DNA of 64,000 nucleotides from JAICXG01 sp036494545 (GCA_036494545.1 DASXOB010000006.1:124001-188000), one strand, 5' to 3'. Positions 52,294 through 62,620 are shown, numbered from the stretch's first letter. A program made the numbers and translations. Notes: generated from the letters alone by a model not told the origin.

Positions 52294-53961
52294 ATGACGC
52301 AAAAACGAACAATTCGCGCCCCGCGCGGCAATAAACTCAGCTGCAAGGGCTGGCAGCAGGAAGCGGCGTTGCGAATGCTGATGAACAATCTCGACCAGGA
52401 GGTAGCGGAGAAGCCGGAAAACCTGATTGTTTATGGGGGAACCGGGCGCGCCGCACGCAGTTGGGAAGCTTTCGACGCGATCGTTAGGGAGCTGCGGGAG
52501 TTAGAGAATGACGAAACGCTTCTCGTCCAGTCTGGCAAACCGGTTGGTGTCTTTCGCACCCATGATGAAGCACCGCGCGTCCTGATCGCCAATTCCAATC
52601 TCGTTGGCCATTGGTCCAACTACCCGGAATTCAACCGGCTCGAAAAACTTGGCCTGACGATGTACGGCCAGATGACGGCCGGCTCCTGGATCTACATCGC
52701 GAGCCAGGGAATCGTGCAGGGAACTTTCGAGACCTTTTCCGCCGCCGGAGCGAAACATTTCGGGGGCACGCTCGAGGGTAGATTGCTCGTGACCGGCGGC
52801 CTCGGCGGGATGGGTGGCGCGCAACCGCTCGCCGCTACCATGGCCGGTGCCTGTTGCCTGGGAATCGAAGTCGATCCCATGCGTATCGAAAAACGCCTAA
52901 CGAGTGGCTATTGTGATAAGCTAGCGCGCTCGCTCGACGAAGCGATGGAGATCCTCGACAAAGCCAAAACGAAGAAAGAAGCGATCTCGGTTGGCTTGGT
53001 CGGCAATTGCGCCGATGTCCTCCCCGAGATGGTGAAGCGTGGGCTTGTGCCCGACGTTCTTACCGATCAGACGAGCGCGCACGACCCGCTCAATGGTTAT
53101 GTGCCTAACGGGATGTCGGTCGAGGAAGCGTTCCAGTTGCGCGCTGATAATCCCGACGAATACATCAAGCGTTCGATGGCCGCGATGGCGCGGCATGTCG
53201 AAGCAATGCTGGCCCTGCAGAAAAAAGGCGCGGTCACGTTCGATTACGGCAATAACATTCGCACCCAGGCAATGAAAGCCGGCTGCGAAAATGCTTTCGA
53301 TATTCCCGGTTTTGTCCCGGAGTACATCCGTCCGCTTTTCTGCGAAGGAAAAGGTCCATTTCGCTGGGTCGCCTTGAGCGGCCAGCCTGACGACATCGCT
53401 CGTACCGACAAACTTGCACTCGAGCTTTTTCCCGAAAACAAAATTCTTTCGCGTTGGATGAAGCTGGCGCGAGAACGCATCCAGTTCCAGGGGTTGCCGG
53501 CGCGCATCTGTTGGCTTGGCTATGGAGAGCGAGCAGAGTTCGGGCTGGCGATGAACGAGCTCGTTAGGCGGGGCGAACTCAGTGCGCCGATCGTGATTGG
53601 CCGCGATCATCTCGATACTGGGTCCGTTGCCTCGCCGTTCCGCGAAACCGAAGGCATGATCGACGGCAGCGACGCAATCGCGGATTGGGCGTTACTCAAT
53701 GCGCTGGTCAACACCGCCGCCGGCGCCTCCTGGGTTTCGATCCACAACGGCGGGGGCGTAGGCATCGGCTACTCGCAACACGCCGGCATGGTTGCGGTGG
53801 CGGATGGCACCGACGGCGCCAGGCACCGCCTCGAACGCGTCCTGACAAGTGACCCAGGCATGGGCGTGATCCGGCACGCCGACGCCGGGTATTCGAGGGC
53901 AATCAAGTTCGCGAAAGATCACGATATCAAGATCCCGATGCCGGCACAGGCTCGCGACTGA
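52294..53961 (+). CDS. hutU: Urocanate hydratase
   Basis: 555 residues, normal. RAPRGNKLSCKGWQQEAALRML, NPE-type nucleotide segment YGGTGRAARSW, GKPVGVFRTHDEAPRV and the NAD-binding GGLGGMGGAQPLAA, plus DQTSAHDPLNGY, are diagnostic. It hydrates urocanate to imidazolonepropionate using NAD. Two exact motifs lie in the gene. Confidence 0.96.
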   Translation: MTQKRTIRAPRGNKLSCKGWQQEAALRMLMNNLDQEVAEKPENLIVYGGTGRAARSWEAFDAIVRELRELENDETLLVQSGKPVGVFRTHDEAPRVLIANSNLVGHWSNYPEFNRLEKLGLTMYGQMTAGSWIYIASQGIVQGTFETFSAAGAKHFGGTLEGRLLVTGGLGGMGGAQPLAATMAGACCLGIEVDPMRIEKRLTSGYCDKLARSLDEAMEILDKAKTKKEAISVGLVGNCADVLPEMVKRGLVPDVLTDQTSAHDPLNGYVPNGMSVEEAFQLRADNPDEYIKRSMAAMARHVEAMLALQKKGAVTFDYGNNIRTQAMKAGCENAFDIPGFVPEYIRPLFCEGKGPFRWVALSGQPDDIARTDKLALELFPENKILSRWMKLARERIQFQGLPARICWLGYGERAEFGLAMNELVRRGELSAPIVIGRDHLDTGSVASPFRETEGMIDGSDAIADWALLNALVNTAAGASWVSIHNGGGVGIGYSQHAGMVAVADGTDGARHRLERVLTSDPGMGVIRHADAGYSRAIKFAKDHDIKIPMPAQARD

Positions 53962-54068
53962 CGCTCACTTGGCGGCAACGGCATCAGGTCGCGGCCCGTT
54001 CTCAGGGAAGCAAATCCCGCCGCCTTTGGGCAGAGATTCGCGGATGTGCTAAGTGTCAACAATTGCGG

Positions 54069-55757
54069 ATGAAAAAACTCATCGAGTGTGTGCCAAATTT
54101 CTCCGAAGGCCGCGACCTTGGTGTGATCCAACAAATCACGTCCGCGATCGAAAGTGTCGATGGAGTGTCGCTGCTTGATGTTGATCCTGGTGCGAGCACC
54201 AATCGCACCGTAGTTACGTTTGTTGGTTCCCCGGAGGCGGTGGTCGAGGGGGCGTTTCGCGGGATTCAAAAGGCTGCGGAGTTAATCGATATGCGCAAAC
54301 ACAAGGGGGCGCATCCTCGTATGGGGGCGACCGATGTTTGCCCGTTCATTCCGGTGAGCGACGTCAGCTGGGAGGAAGTGATTGGGTGCGCGAAATCGTT
54401 AGGCAAACGAGTGGCGGAGGAATTGAAAATTCCAGTTTACCTTTACGAGCGCGCGGCCACCGGGCCGGATCGCTCAAATCTTTCCCTTATTCGTGCGGGC
54501 GAATACGAAGGGTTCTTTGAGAAGATCAAGCAACCGCAGTGGAAGCCGGATTTTGGTCCAGCGGTTTTCAATGAGCACTCGGGGGCGACGGTGATCGGCG
54601 CGCGCGATTTCCTCGTCGCCTATAACGTTAATCTGAACACGAAGTCGGTCAGGCGGGCGAATTCGGTCGCGTTTGACGTGCGGGAGAATGGACGCGTGAA
54701 AACGGAGGACGGCACGCCAACAGGAAAGAAGATACTCGATGAAGAAGGCGAGCCGGTGCGCATCCCAGGAATGCTGCAACACGTCAAGGGCATCGGCTGG
54801 TACGTTGAGGAATATGGCATCGCACAAATCTCGATGAACCTAACGAATATCTCGGTGACACCGCTACACGCGGCCTTCGATGCCTGCTGCAAGTCGGCCG
54901 AGCGGCGAGGGCTGCGCGTCACCGGCTCGGAAGTTGTCGGGATGTTACCCAGGAAATGTCTCATCGATGCGGGCCGCTTCTTTCTGCGCAAGCAAAGCTG
55001 CTCGGAGGGCGCGTCGGCAGAGGACCTGATTGGTCTGGCGATTCGATCGATGGGTTTAAGCGAGCTGAAACCATTCGATCCGAAGGAAAAGGTCATTGAG
55101 TACAAGATTGAGAAGACAGCGGACGCGTCACTCGTTAGGCTCAACCTGCGCCAGTTTTGCAACGAGACGCTGAGCGATTCGCCCGCGCCGGGCGGAGGCT
55201 CGGTCGCGGCCTTGATGGGGGCGTTAGGAGCATCGTTAGGCGGAATGGTGGCAAATCTTTCTGCCGCAAAGCGCGGTTGGGACGATCGGTTGGAATTTTT
55301 CAGCGATTGGGCAGTGAAAGCGCAGCATTTGAAGGATGATCTGCTTTTTCTGGTGGATGAGGACACCGCGGCTTTCAACAAAGTGATGGCGGCTTTTGGA
55401 TTGCCGAAGAATACGACGGAAGAGAAGGCCGCGCGGACGCAGACGATCCAGGAAGCAAATCGTTATGCGGCGGAGATCCCGCTGCGAGTGATGGAAGCGG
55501 CAAGTCGAGTCTATGAGTTACTGACTGCCATGGCGGAGAACGGAAACCCGGCGTCGATTTCAGACGTAGGCGTGGGATTGCTTGCCGCCCGCGCCTGCAT
55601 TGAAGGCGCGGGGATGAATGTACGAATCAACCTTTCGGGATTGAAGGACGAGACGGTGAAAGCCGGGTTGCGACAGAAAATGGAAACGCTGGTGCGTGAA
55701 TCGGAAGCGCGATATCAAAGTGCGCGCGAGCTCGTGGAGAAGAAACTGACCGGCTAG
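54069..55757 (+). CDS. ftcD: Bifunctional glutamate formimidoyltransferase / formimidoyltetrahydrofolate cyclodeaminase
   Basis: 562 residues from ATG 54069 (an in-frame TTG lies two codons upstream). The N-terminal transferase begins LIECVPNFSEGRD and has the HKGAHPRMGATDVCPFIP loop. The C-terminal cyclodeaminase starts around 355 with SPAPGGGSVAALMGALGASLGGMV. The fused layout is as in mammalian FTCD; many bacteria encode the two enzymes apart. It moves the formimino group to tetrahydrofolate, so the pathway yields glutamate and a one-carbon unit. Three exact motifs lie within it. Confidence 0.94.
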   Translation: MKKLIECVPNFSEGRDLGVIQQITSAIESVDGVSLLDVDPGASTNRTVVTFVGSPEAVVEGAFRGIQKAAELIDMRKHKGAHPRMGATDVCPFIPVSDVSWEEVIGCAKSLGKRVAEELKIPVYLYERAATGPDRSNLSLIRAGEYEGFFEKIKQPQWKPDFGPAVFNEHSGATVIGARDFLVAYNVNLNTKSVRRANSVAFDVRENGRVKTEDGTPTGKKILDEEGEPVRIPGMLQHVKGIGWYVEEYGIAQISMNLTNISVTPLHAAFDACCKSAERRGLRVTGSEVVGMLPRKCLIDAGRFFLRKQSCSEGASAEDLIGLAIRSMGLSELKPFDPKEKVIEYKIEKTADASLVRLNLRQFCNETLSDSPAPGGGSVAALMGALGASLGGMVANLSAAKRGWDDRLEFFSDWAVKAQHLKDDLLFLVDEDTAAFNKVMAAFGLPKNTTEEKAARTQTIQEANRYAAEIPLRVMEAASRVYELLTAMAENGNPASISDVGVGLLAARACIEGAGMNVRINLSGLKDETVKAGLRQKMETLVRESEARYQSARELVEKKLTG

Positions 55758-55852
55758 CCATCCGCCTGAAGTGCTGCCAGGCGGCACTCCACCGTCCCGA
55801 TTTCTCCAGCGCGGATCAAAAGATTGGAGCGGTTCTTAGCAGATTTGCCAAC

Positions 55853-57097
55853 GTGAATTCGATTGCCATCCTCCACGCGACTCAGCTCGTTACTCTCGCC
55901 GGTCCGGCGCGGCCGCGGGTTGGAACGGAGCTGAGCGACCTCACCATTATAGAAGATGGCGGGATGCTGGTGCGCGATGGCATGATTGCGCGAGTTGGCG
56001 ATTCAACCGAGATCGAGCGCGAGTTGCCTGACGGCTGTGAAATTATCGAAGCGCATGGGCGAGTGGTGCTGCCAGGATTTGTGGATGCTCACGCGCATCC
56101 GGTTTTCGGCGGAACTCGGGTGGACGAGTTTGAGATGCGCGTTCGCGGGGCAACCTATGAGGAGATCGCGGCCGTTGGTGGCGGGATTCGTTCGACTGTC
56201 CAGTGGACGCGCCAGACGAATGAAGAGGAGCTGCTGAAGGAAGCCAGTTCGCGAATTCGTTGGGCGCTGCGTTGTGGCACGACGACGATGGAAGCGAAAT
56301 CGGGTTATGGCCTGTCCCTGGAAGAGGAGCTCAAGATGCTACGGGTTATCAGGCAGCTGTCCGAGAACAGTCCCATGGAATTGGTGCCGACTTTCCTTGG
56401 AGCGCACGCCTTTCCGGAAGAATTTGAGGACCGGCCGAGCGATTACGTCTCGCTCGTCGTCGAGGAGATGATTCCCGAAGTCGTTAGGCAAGGGATCGCC
56501 GAGTACTGCGACGTCTTTTATGAGCGCGGCTATTTTGACCGCTCGGCCGCTCGTCGGATTCTCACGAAAGCGAAAGAAGAAGGTCTAGGTCTCCGCATGC
56601 ACGCCGATCAACTAACGAACTCGGGCGGCGCCGTACTTGCGTCTGAGGTGGGCACGGTGACCGCGGATCATCTCGAGCAAACAGAAGAGGAGGGGATTGC
56701 GGCGATGCGAGCAGCCGGTGTTCAGCCGGTCTTACTCCCGGGTTCGGTTTACGCTCTTGGCAAGACGCGCTATCCAAGAGCCCGCTCCATGATCGAAGCT
56801 GGACTTGCCGTCGTGCTGGCGACCGATTTCAATCCGGGGTCATCCCCCACGCTTTCGATTCCGATGATTCTTTCGCTGGCGGCGACACAAATGAAGGTGA
56901 CGCCGGCCGAGGGTGTAAGCGCGACGACGATCAATGCCGCCTACAGCCTGGGACGCGGCCATCAGATCGGTTCACTCGAAAAAGGTAAAGCGGCCAATTT
57001 CACTCTCTTTGAGTGCCCGGATTATCGCGAAATCGCATACTGGTTTGGCTTTGTGCAACCGGAGATGGTTTTCGCGCGTGGACAACGAATGGTGTAG
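55853..57097 (+). CDS. hutI: Imidazolonepropionase
   Basis: 414 residues, GTG start. The HxH metal motif is in FVDAHAHPVFGG; LRMHADQLTNSGGA and ATDFNPGSSPT carry later ligands. The enzyme opens imidazolonepropionate to formiminoglutamate. With hutH, hutU and ftcD it completes the route; no hutC or hutP regulator and no hutG are adjacent. Confidence 0.95.
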   Translation: MNSIAILHATQLVTLAGPARPRVGTELSDLTIIEDGGMLVRDGMIARVGDSTEIERELPDGCEIIEAHGRVVLPGFVDAHAHPVFGGTRVDEFEMRVRGATYEEIAAVGGGIRSTVQWTRQTNEEELLKEASSRIRWALRCGTTTMEAKSGYGLSLEEELKMLRVIRQLSENSPMELVPTFLGAHAFPEEFEDRPSDYVSLVVEEMIPEVVRQGIAEYCDVFYERGYFDRSAARRILTKAKEEGLGLRMHADQLTNSGGAVLASEVGTVTADHLEQTEEEGIAAMRAAGVQPVLLPGSVYALGKTRYPRARSMIEAGLAVVLATDFNPGSSPTLSIPMILSLAATQMKVTPAEGVSATTINAAYSLGRGHQIGSLEKGKAANFTLFECPDYREIAYWFGFVQPEMVFARGQRMV

Positions 57098-57196
57098 CGG
57101 CAGTCGCGGCACTAGCCAGCGGATTCGTTAGGCAAATAGCGATGGCCGCCGAAAATCGGATGCGGCCGCGAGCGACCATCGCTACAGTGATGCCTG

Positions 57197-58543
57197 ATGA
57201 AGGTCGAAGTTGAAAATCAGCCTCATTGCGTTGCGACGCTTAAAATCGAGCTGCCGCCGTCGGAGGTATCAAAGGAATGGGACGCGATCGCGAGCAGTTT
57301 CGCCACCCATGCGCGTATTCCCGGTTATCGGCCGGGCAAGGCACCAAAGCGGGTGATCGAAGCGAAGTTTCGAAAGGATATTCAGGATGAACTGACGAAG
57401 AAACTCGTCGCAAAGAGCTATCGGGAAGCGATTGCGCGGGAGCAGCTGCGAGTCGTCAGCCTAACAAATCTCGAGGACGTAGAGTTTGGCGAAGATCGCT
57501 CAATGCGTTTTCGAGCGACGGTTGTGACTGCACCGGAATTTGAGCTGCCGGATTACAAGGGAATCCCATTGCAGTTGCCGGGCACGGAGGTGACCGAAGA
57601 TGAGATCAACGCAGCGATCGAACGTCTACGCGAACAATCGGCCGACTTTGTCGATGTGCCTGCGCGCGGACTGGAGATGGAGGATTTTGCAGTGCTCGAT
57701 TTCGAGGGAATGATCGAGGGAAAGCCGATTGGGGAAATAGCGCCGAAGGCGAGCAAGAATCTGCAAGGTGGCAAGAAATTCTGGCTTCGCCTTGCGCCGG
57801 ACAATTTTCTTCCACGCTTTGCCGAACAGTTGATCGGACTTAAGCCTAACGAGTCGCGTCAGGTGCAAGTGGAATTTCCGCAAGATTTTCCGATCGGCGA
57901 GCTGGCTGGCAAGACTGCGCGATACAATGTGACATTGCTCGAGATCAAGCAACGCGTCCTTCCATCGGTGGACGATACCTTTGCCGGCAAATGGATGCCC
58001 GGGAAAACGCTGGAAGAATTGCGGCATAGGCTCGAAGAGCAGATCGCGCATGAGAAGGAACATGAACGAGAAAGGGCGCGCGAAGCTCAGGTCGTTAGGT
58101 TCTTGGATGAGCGGATTCAGTTCGAAGTGCCGCCGAACCTGCTCAAATCCGAAACGCGTAGCGCACTCGCCGAGTTGGTGGAGCGCAATCGCGAGCGCGG
58201 AGTGCCCGATGACGCTTTACAGGACAAGGAAAAGGAACTCATCCAAGCCGCAGCCGGCTTGGCAGCGCATCGGCTAAAAACCAATTTTATTCTGCATCGC
58301 ATCGCCGAGCAGGAAAAAATTCAGGTAACGCGCGCGGATATCGACGAGCGGATTCGCCATCAAGCGATGCATCACAACATCACCGCGGAAAAAATGCGAC
58401 AGGAAATCGAAAAGCAGGAAGGCATGAACGGTCTCGTGGAACAGATCCTATTGGCCAAGACGATTGATTTCCTCGGGTCGAATGCTACCATCGAAGGCGC
58501 TCCCGCGGCGAAGGTGACCGAGGCGCCGGACAAACAACCATGA
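57197..58543 (+). CDS. tig: Trigger factor
   Basis: 448 residues. The N-terminal ribosome-binding domain includes ARIPGYRPGKAPKRVIEAKF (in part), like the GFRxGKxP signature that contacts L23. A PPIase domain is at about 150-240, where DFAVLDFEGMIEG and ARYNVTLLEIKQR are visible. A long helical C-terminus follows. It is co-oriented with clpP-clpX, a widely conserved order. Four-base overlap with clpP. Confidence 0.95.
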   Translation: MKVEVENQPHCVATLKIELPPSEVSKEWDAIASSFATHARIPGYRPGKAPKRVIEAKFRKDIQDELTKKLVAKSYREAIAREQLRVVSLTNLEDVEFGEDRSMRFRATVVTAPEFELPDYKGIPLQLPGTEVTEDEINAAIERLREQSADFVDVPARGLEMEDFAVLDFEGMIEGKPIGEIAPKASKNLQGGKKFWLRLAPDNFLPRFAEQLIGLKPNESRQVQVEFPQDFPIGELAGKTARYNVTLLEIKQRVLPSVDDTFAGKWMPGKTLEELRHRLEEQIAHEKEHERERAREAQVVRFLDERIQFEVPPNLLKSETRSALAELVERNRERGVPDDALQDKEKELIQAAAGLAAHRLKTNFILHRIAEQEKIQVTRADIDERIRHQAMHHNITAEKMRQEIEKQEGMNGLVEQILLAKTIDFLGSNATIEGAPAAKVTEAPDKQP

Positions 58544-59253
58544 CAAGGAATCGCGACACTCATTTTTCTCAATCGGTCCTCGTGCCGATGGTCGTGGAGC
58601 AGACCGGGCGCGGCGAACGCAGCTACGACATTTATTCGCGTCTGCTCAAGGATCGAATTGTTTTTATCGGGACGCCAATTGACGACCACATTGCGAACCT
58701 GGTGATTGCGCAGTTGCTCTTCCTGCAGATGGAAGACGGCAAGAAGGACATCAACGTTTACATCAATTCACCCGGCGGATCAGTCACGGCTGGTCTCGCG
58801 ATTTACGACACGATGCAATTTCTCACCTGCGACGTGACAACCTATTGCCTCGGGATGGCGGCGAGCATGGGCGCCGTCCTGCTGGCGGCCGGAACAAAGG
58901 GCAAGCGCTACGCGCTTCCGAATTCCGACATTATGATCCATCAGGTTTCGGGCGGCGCGCAGGGCCAGGCGAGTGACGTTGAGCGCACGGTGGAATACAT
59001 GTTTAAGCTAAAGAAACGGCTCATCCGCATTCTCAGTCAGCACACGGGCAAAGCTGAGGAACAGGTGCTGCGGGATTCCGACCGCGATTATTATATGACG
59101 GCGTCGGAGGCGAAGGCTTACGGGCTGGTGGACGAGGTGATCAAATCACGCAAGGAGGCGAAATTACTCGACGGCGATGGAGCAAGCGGAAAGTTGAGCG
59201 ACCGCGCGACGGCAATCGCGGAGTCTGCTTTACCGCAGAAACTCGAGGAATAG
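58540..59253 (+). CDS. clpP: ATP-dependent Clp protease proteolytic subunit
   Basis: 237 residues. Catalytic Ser109 (GMAASMGAVL), His134 (IMIHQVSGG) and an Asp near DRDYYMTASEAKAYGLVDEV. VPMVVEQTGRGERSYDIYSRLL leads in. The C-terminal tail (about 205-237) is longer than in E. coli ClpP. Four-base overlap with tig, 22 bp before clpX. Confidence 0.96.
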   Translation: MTRNRDTHFSQSVLVPMVVEQTGRGERSYDIYSRLLKDRIVFIGTPIDDHIANLVIAQLLFLQMEDGKKDINVYINSPGGSVTAGLAIYDTMQFLTCDVTTYCLGMAASMGAVLLAAGTKGKRYALPNSDIMIHQVSGGAQGQASDVERTVEYMFKLKKRLIRILSQHTGKAEEQVLRDSDRDYYMTASEAKAYGLVDEVIKSRKEAKLLDGDGASGKLSDRATAIAESALPQKLEE

Positions 59254-59275
59254 GACCTGCTTCTAACGGGGAAGA

Positions 59276-60556
59276 ATGGCACGCGCCTCGAATCTGACCA
59301 TGTGCTCCTTCTGTGGCAAAAGCCACGCGGAGGTCCGTAAACTTATCGCCGGCCCGGGCGTTTATATTTGCGATAGCTGCATCAACGTCTGCAAAAGCAT
59401 TCTCGACAAGGAACTGAATGAAGACGCGCGCCGTCAGAGCTCAACCATTCGGGTGCCGAAACCAGCCGAAATTCGACGCTTGCTCGACCAGTATGTCGTC
59501 GGCCAGGACCTGGCGAAAAAGACGCTCTCGGTCGCGGTGCACAATCATTTCAAGCGCGTTTTGCAAAGTGCCCCGCCGGCGGATACCTCCGCTGCATTCC
59601 AGCCCGACCCGTTCGCCGATGTGGAGATCGAGAAAAGCAATATTCTCCTTATCGGGCCAACGGGCTCCGGAAAGACACTGCTCGCAAAAACTCTGGCGCG
59701 CATTCTCGACGTGCCTTTTTGCATCGCCGACGCGACAACATTGACCGAAGCCGGTTATGTGGGCGAGGACGTGGAGAACATCATCCTGCGCCTTCTGCAA
59801 AATGCCGATTATGATGTCAAGCGTGCCGAAATCGGGATCGTCTACATCGATGAGATCGATAAAATCGGACGCAAGACCGACAATGTTTCAATCACGCGTG
59901 ATGTCTCAGGCGAGGGCGTGCAGCAAGCCCTGCTCAAGATTCTCGAGGGCAGCACCTGCAATGTTCCACCGCAGGGTGGCCGTAAACATCCGCATCAGGA
60001 ATACATCCAGGTAAACACGGAGAAGATTCTCTTCATCTGCGGTGGCGCCTTCGTCGGTTTGGAAAAAATCGTGCAAAAGCGGCTCGGCAATCGGGTCATG
60101 GGTTTCGGCTCGCCCTCACTTGACGTGGAGGAAGCGATGCGACGCGAAGCTGTCCGCCAGGTCGAGCCAGAAGACTTGCTCAGTTTCGGCATGATCCCGG
60201 AGTTCATCGGTCGCCTGCCAGTGATCAGCGCTCTCGACGCGCTGACCGAAGAAGAGATGGTCATGATTCTGACCGAGACGAAGAATGCGATGATCAAGCA
60301 ATACACCAAGCTCTTCGCCATGGAAGATGTTCGTCTCACCGTGACGAAAGATGCACTTCGCGCCTTGGCCGCGCAGGCTGTGACGAAGGGGACCGGTGCC
60401 CGTGCACTGCGCTCGATGCTCGAGCGCATCATGCTCGACATCATGTACGACGTACCGAGCCGCGAAGACATCGCCGAGGTCACGATCAATCGCGGAGTCG
60501 TCGAAGGGAAAAAGACGCCGCTCATTCGGAAAAAGCAGGACAAGGACGCCGCCTAA
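59276..60556 (+). CDS. clpX: ATP-dependent Clp protease ATPase subunit ClpX
   Basis: 426 residues. Zinc ligands Cys10, Cys13, Cys32 and Cys35 form the N-terminal ClpX zinc-binding domain. The P-loop GPTGSGKTLLAKTLA, Walker B IVYIDEIDKI, the RDVSGEGVQQALLK and IGF-like GFGSPSL region follow. It unfolds substrates for ClpP. No copy of the 9-bp motif lies between 57853 and 61045. Confidence 0.97.
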   Translation: MARASNLTMCSFCGKSHAEVRKLIAGPGVYICDSCINVCKSILDKELNEDARRQSSTIRVPKPAEIRRLLDQYVVGQDLAKKTLSVAVHNHFKRVLQSAPPADTSAAFQPDPFADVEIEKSNILLIGPTGSGKTLLAKTLARILDVPFCIADATTLTEAGYVGEDVENIILRLLQNADYDVKRAEIGIVYIDEIDKIGRKTDNVSITRDVSGEGVQQALLKILEGSTCNVPPQGGRKHPHQEYIQVNTEKILFICGGAFVGLEKIVQKRLGNRVMGFGSPSLDVEEAMRREAVRQVEPEDLLSFGMIPEFIGRLPVISALDALTEEEMVMILTETKNAMIKQYTKLFAMEDVRLTVTKDALRALAAQAVTKGTGARALRSMLERIMLDIMYDVPSREDIAEVTINRGVVEGKKTPLIRKKQDKDAA

Positions 60557-60744
60557 AATTATCTGTCCACTGTTGGACGGTAATCGAGACGGTCTGGCTT
60601 CGGCCACCCAGGATCAAGAAGTTCGGCCAACGTCTCCTGTTGGCTGCGCAAATCCTGCGGTCAGCGCCGGATGATCGGAAGCGCAACCAGGACGGAAGCG
60701 GCGTCGCATTGGCGCGAACTCACCGGTCGCGCGTATAGTTCACG

Positions 60745-61974
60745 GTGCGCGTCGTCGTCATCAACACCGGAACAGAAATCCTGCTAGGTGACGTTGTAAA
60801 TACGCATCTCGGATTCATTGCCCGGGCAATTTTTCCCCTCGGGTTGCGGGTGGAACGCCAGCTCGCAGTGCCGGATGGTGCGGCCATTGGTGATGCGCTG
60901 AGCGAGAATTTTGGGCGGGCGGATTTGATTTTTGTGACGGGCGGACTTGGGCCGACGACGGACGATGTCACTCGTGAAATCACTGCAGAGTTATTGCGAC
61001 TTGAGCTGGTACCTGATCCGGTTTTGGCGGCGAGCATCACCGAGCGCCTAACGACGCGCGGCATTCGCCTGACAGACCGCATTCTGCGTCAGGCGATGGT
61101 GCCAGGCGGCGCGCAGGTTTTGCCTAACGAAAACGGGAGCGCGGTCGGACTCTATCTCACCGCCGAGGTCAATCCAGCCCTGAACTCACCGCACTTGTTT
61201 CTTCTCCCGGGTCCGCCTCGGGAGTTACAGCCGATGTTCCAGCAATTCGTTCTGCCCTTGTTGGAACGAATCGTTAGGCGCGATGAAACGGTGGCCTATC
61301 GCAATTATCGGATTGCAGGCATGGGCGAGTCCTATGTGGAAGAAGCAGTCGGCGCGCAGCTCCTCAGCCTGGCTGGTCTCGAGTTGGGATACTGCGCGAG
61401 GATGGGCGAAGTCGACTTGCGGCTCATCGGGCCACCAGCGATTTTGGAGGAAGCGCACATCATCGTCCAAGACCGGCTGGCAAAGTTCATTTTTTCAACC
61501 AGCGGCGAAAGTCTGGAAACGGTTGTCGTTAGGCAACTAGCGAACAGCAACAGAACCCTGGCGGTCGCTGAATCGTGTACTGGCGGATTTCTGGCTCATC
61601 GTCTAACGAACGTTCCCGGCGCCTCTCAAGTCTTTTTGGCTGGATACGTCACGTACTCGAATGAGGCCAAGACGGCGTCTTTGGGCGTTTCCCCCGAGGC
61701 GATGGCGCAACACGGCGCGGTAAGCGAGGCGGTGGCGGGTATGATGGCCGAGGGCGCGCGCGAAAAATCCGGCGCCGACTTTTCTCTCTCAACAACCGGG
61801 ATTGCCGGCCCCAGTGGTGGCAGTCTGGAGAAGCCTGTTGGCACTGCTTATGTCGCTCGCGCGAGTAGGGATGGAACGATCGTTAGGCATCTTTTTTTTC
61901 CAACTGATCGCGAGACCTTTAAGCAACTGGCCACACAGATGGCGCTCAACCTCTTGCGCACGACTCTGACCTGA
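60745..61974 (+). CDS. cinA: CinA family protein with nicotinamide-nucleotide amidase domain
   Basis: 409 residues, GTG start. The N-terminal molybdopterin-binding-like domain has INTGTEILLGDVVNTH and TGGLGPTTDDVTREI. The C-terminal PncC-type amidase (about 255-409) has AVAESCTGGFLAHRLTNVPGASQVFLAGYVTYS (in part) and STTGIAGPSGG. It recycles NMN; the name comes from competence-induced genes in Streptococcus. Five exact repeat copies occur in this one gene, the highest density in the window. Confidence 0.93.
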   Translation: MRVVVINTGTEILLGDVVNTHLGFIARAIFPLGLRVERQLAVPDGAAIGDALSENFGRADLIFVTGGLGPTTDDVTREITAELLRLELVPDPVLAASITERLTTRGIRLTDRILRQAMVPGGAQVLPNENGSAVGLYLTAEVNPALNSPHLFLLPGPPRELQPMFQQFVLPLLERIVRRDETVAYRNYRIAGMGESYVEEAVGAQLLSLAGLELGYCARMGEVDLRLIGPPAILEEAHIIVQDRLAKFIFSTSGESLETVVVRQLANSNRTLAVAESCTGGFLAHRLTNVPGASQVFLAGYVTYSNEAKTASLGVSPEAMAQHGAVSEAVAGMMAEGAREKSGADFSLSTTGIAGPSGGSLEKPVGTAYVARASRDGTIVRHLFFPTDRETFKQLATQMALNLLRTTLT

Positions 61975-61996
61975 ACGGCACCGAGCGATCAGGCAA

Positions 61997-62620
61997 TTAA
62001 TCGCCCACCACTACGGGTGTTCCCACCTTGACGTGATTGTAAAACATTTCGGCCGCGGCCGACGGCATTCGGATGCATCCATGCGACGCCGCATAGCCCG
62101 GCAAAATTCCGACATGCATCCCCACGCCCTCTTCGGTGAGGCGCATGAACCACGTCATGGGCGCGCCGACGAAATGCGTGCCGCTCGGTGCCGCATCGAT
62201 GCGGCTGCTCACGCCCGCGCGGACCGTGCGGCCGTAAGCGTCTTTGAAATCGCCATAGATATTGGAGCGATGATCCTTGTCTTTCTCAAGGACATGAAAG
62301 CTTCCCTGTGGAGTGGGCCGGGCACGCTTGCCGGAGGAAATCGGCGAATCGACCACGACTTCGTCTCCCATCATGAGATAGGCGCGTTGTTTGGAAATCG
62401 AAACGCGAACGTGCGAATTGTCAGGCGTGAGCTTGGCCAGGAGGCGGGGCGAAACATTGATTGGCTCCTGACGATGGATTAGTTCGTTCGCCTGCTTCAT
62501 TTGCGGGCTGGATCGGCGCGCATCTCGTTCTCGCGAACCGAGAAATTGAGCCTGGAGTGCCGCGCCCGCGATGAGCAGGAGCGCAAGAATGCCGGTGAGT
62601 ATTCGGAAGCGGGCGATCAC
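61997..62620 (-). CDS. L,D-transpeptidase (YkuD family), exported
   Basis: 207 residues, GTG start, with a signal or anchor at about 5-24 (ILTGILALLLIAGAALQA). The YkuD motif is MHVGILPGYAASHGCIRMP with the catalytic His and Cys. Expected to act on peptidoglycan in the periplasm. It differs from the other YkuD protein at 49806 in having export sequence. No exact motif lies within it. Confidence 0.88.
   Translation of the reverse strand: MIARFRILTGILALLLIAGAALQAQFLGSRERDARRSSPQMKQANELIHRQEPINVSPRLLAKLTPDNSHVRVSISKQRAYLMMGDEVVVDSPISSGKRARPTPQGSFHVLEKDKDHRSNIYGDFKDAYGRTVRAGVSSRIDAAPSGTHFVGAPMTWFMRLTEEGVGMHVGILPGYAASHGCIRMPSAAAEMFYNHVKVGTPVVVGD

Noticed and set aside
54620..55381. A 253-codon minus-strand open frame in ftcD
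   Set aside because: Low-complexity Ser/Arg translation opposite a well-conserved bifunctional enzyme.
60557..60744. A possible RNA gene or terminator between clpX and cinA
   Set aside because: Only a weak 5-bp stem (GTCCA/TGGAC near 60568) without a T-run; no tRNA-like fold seen.
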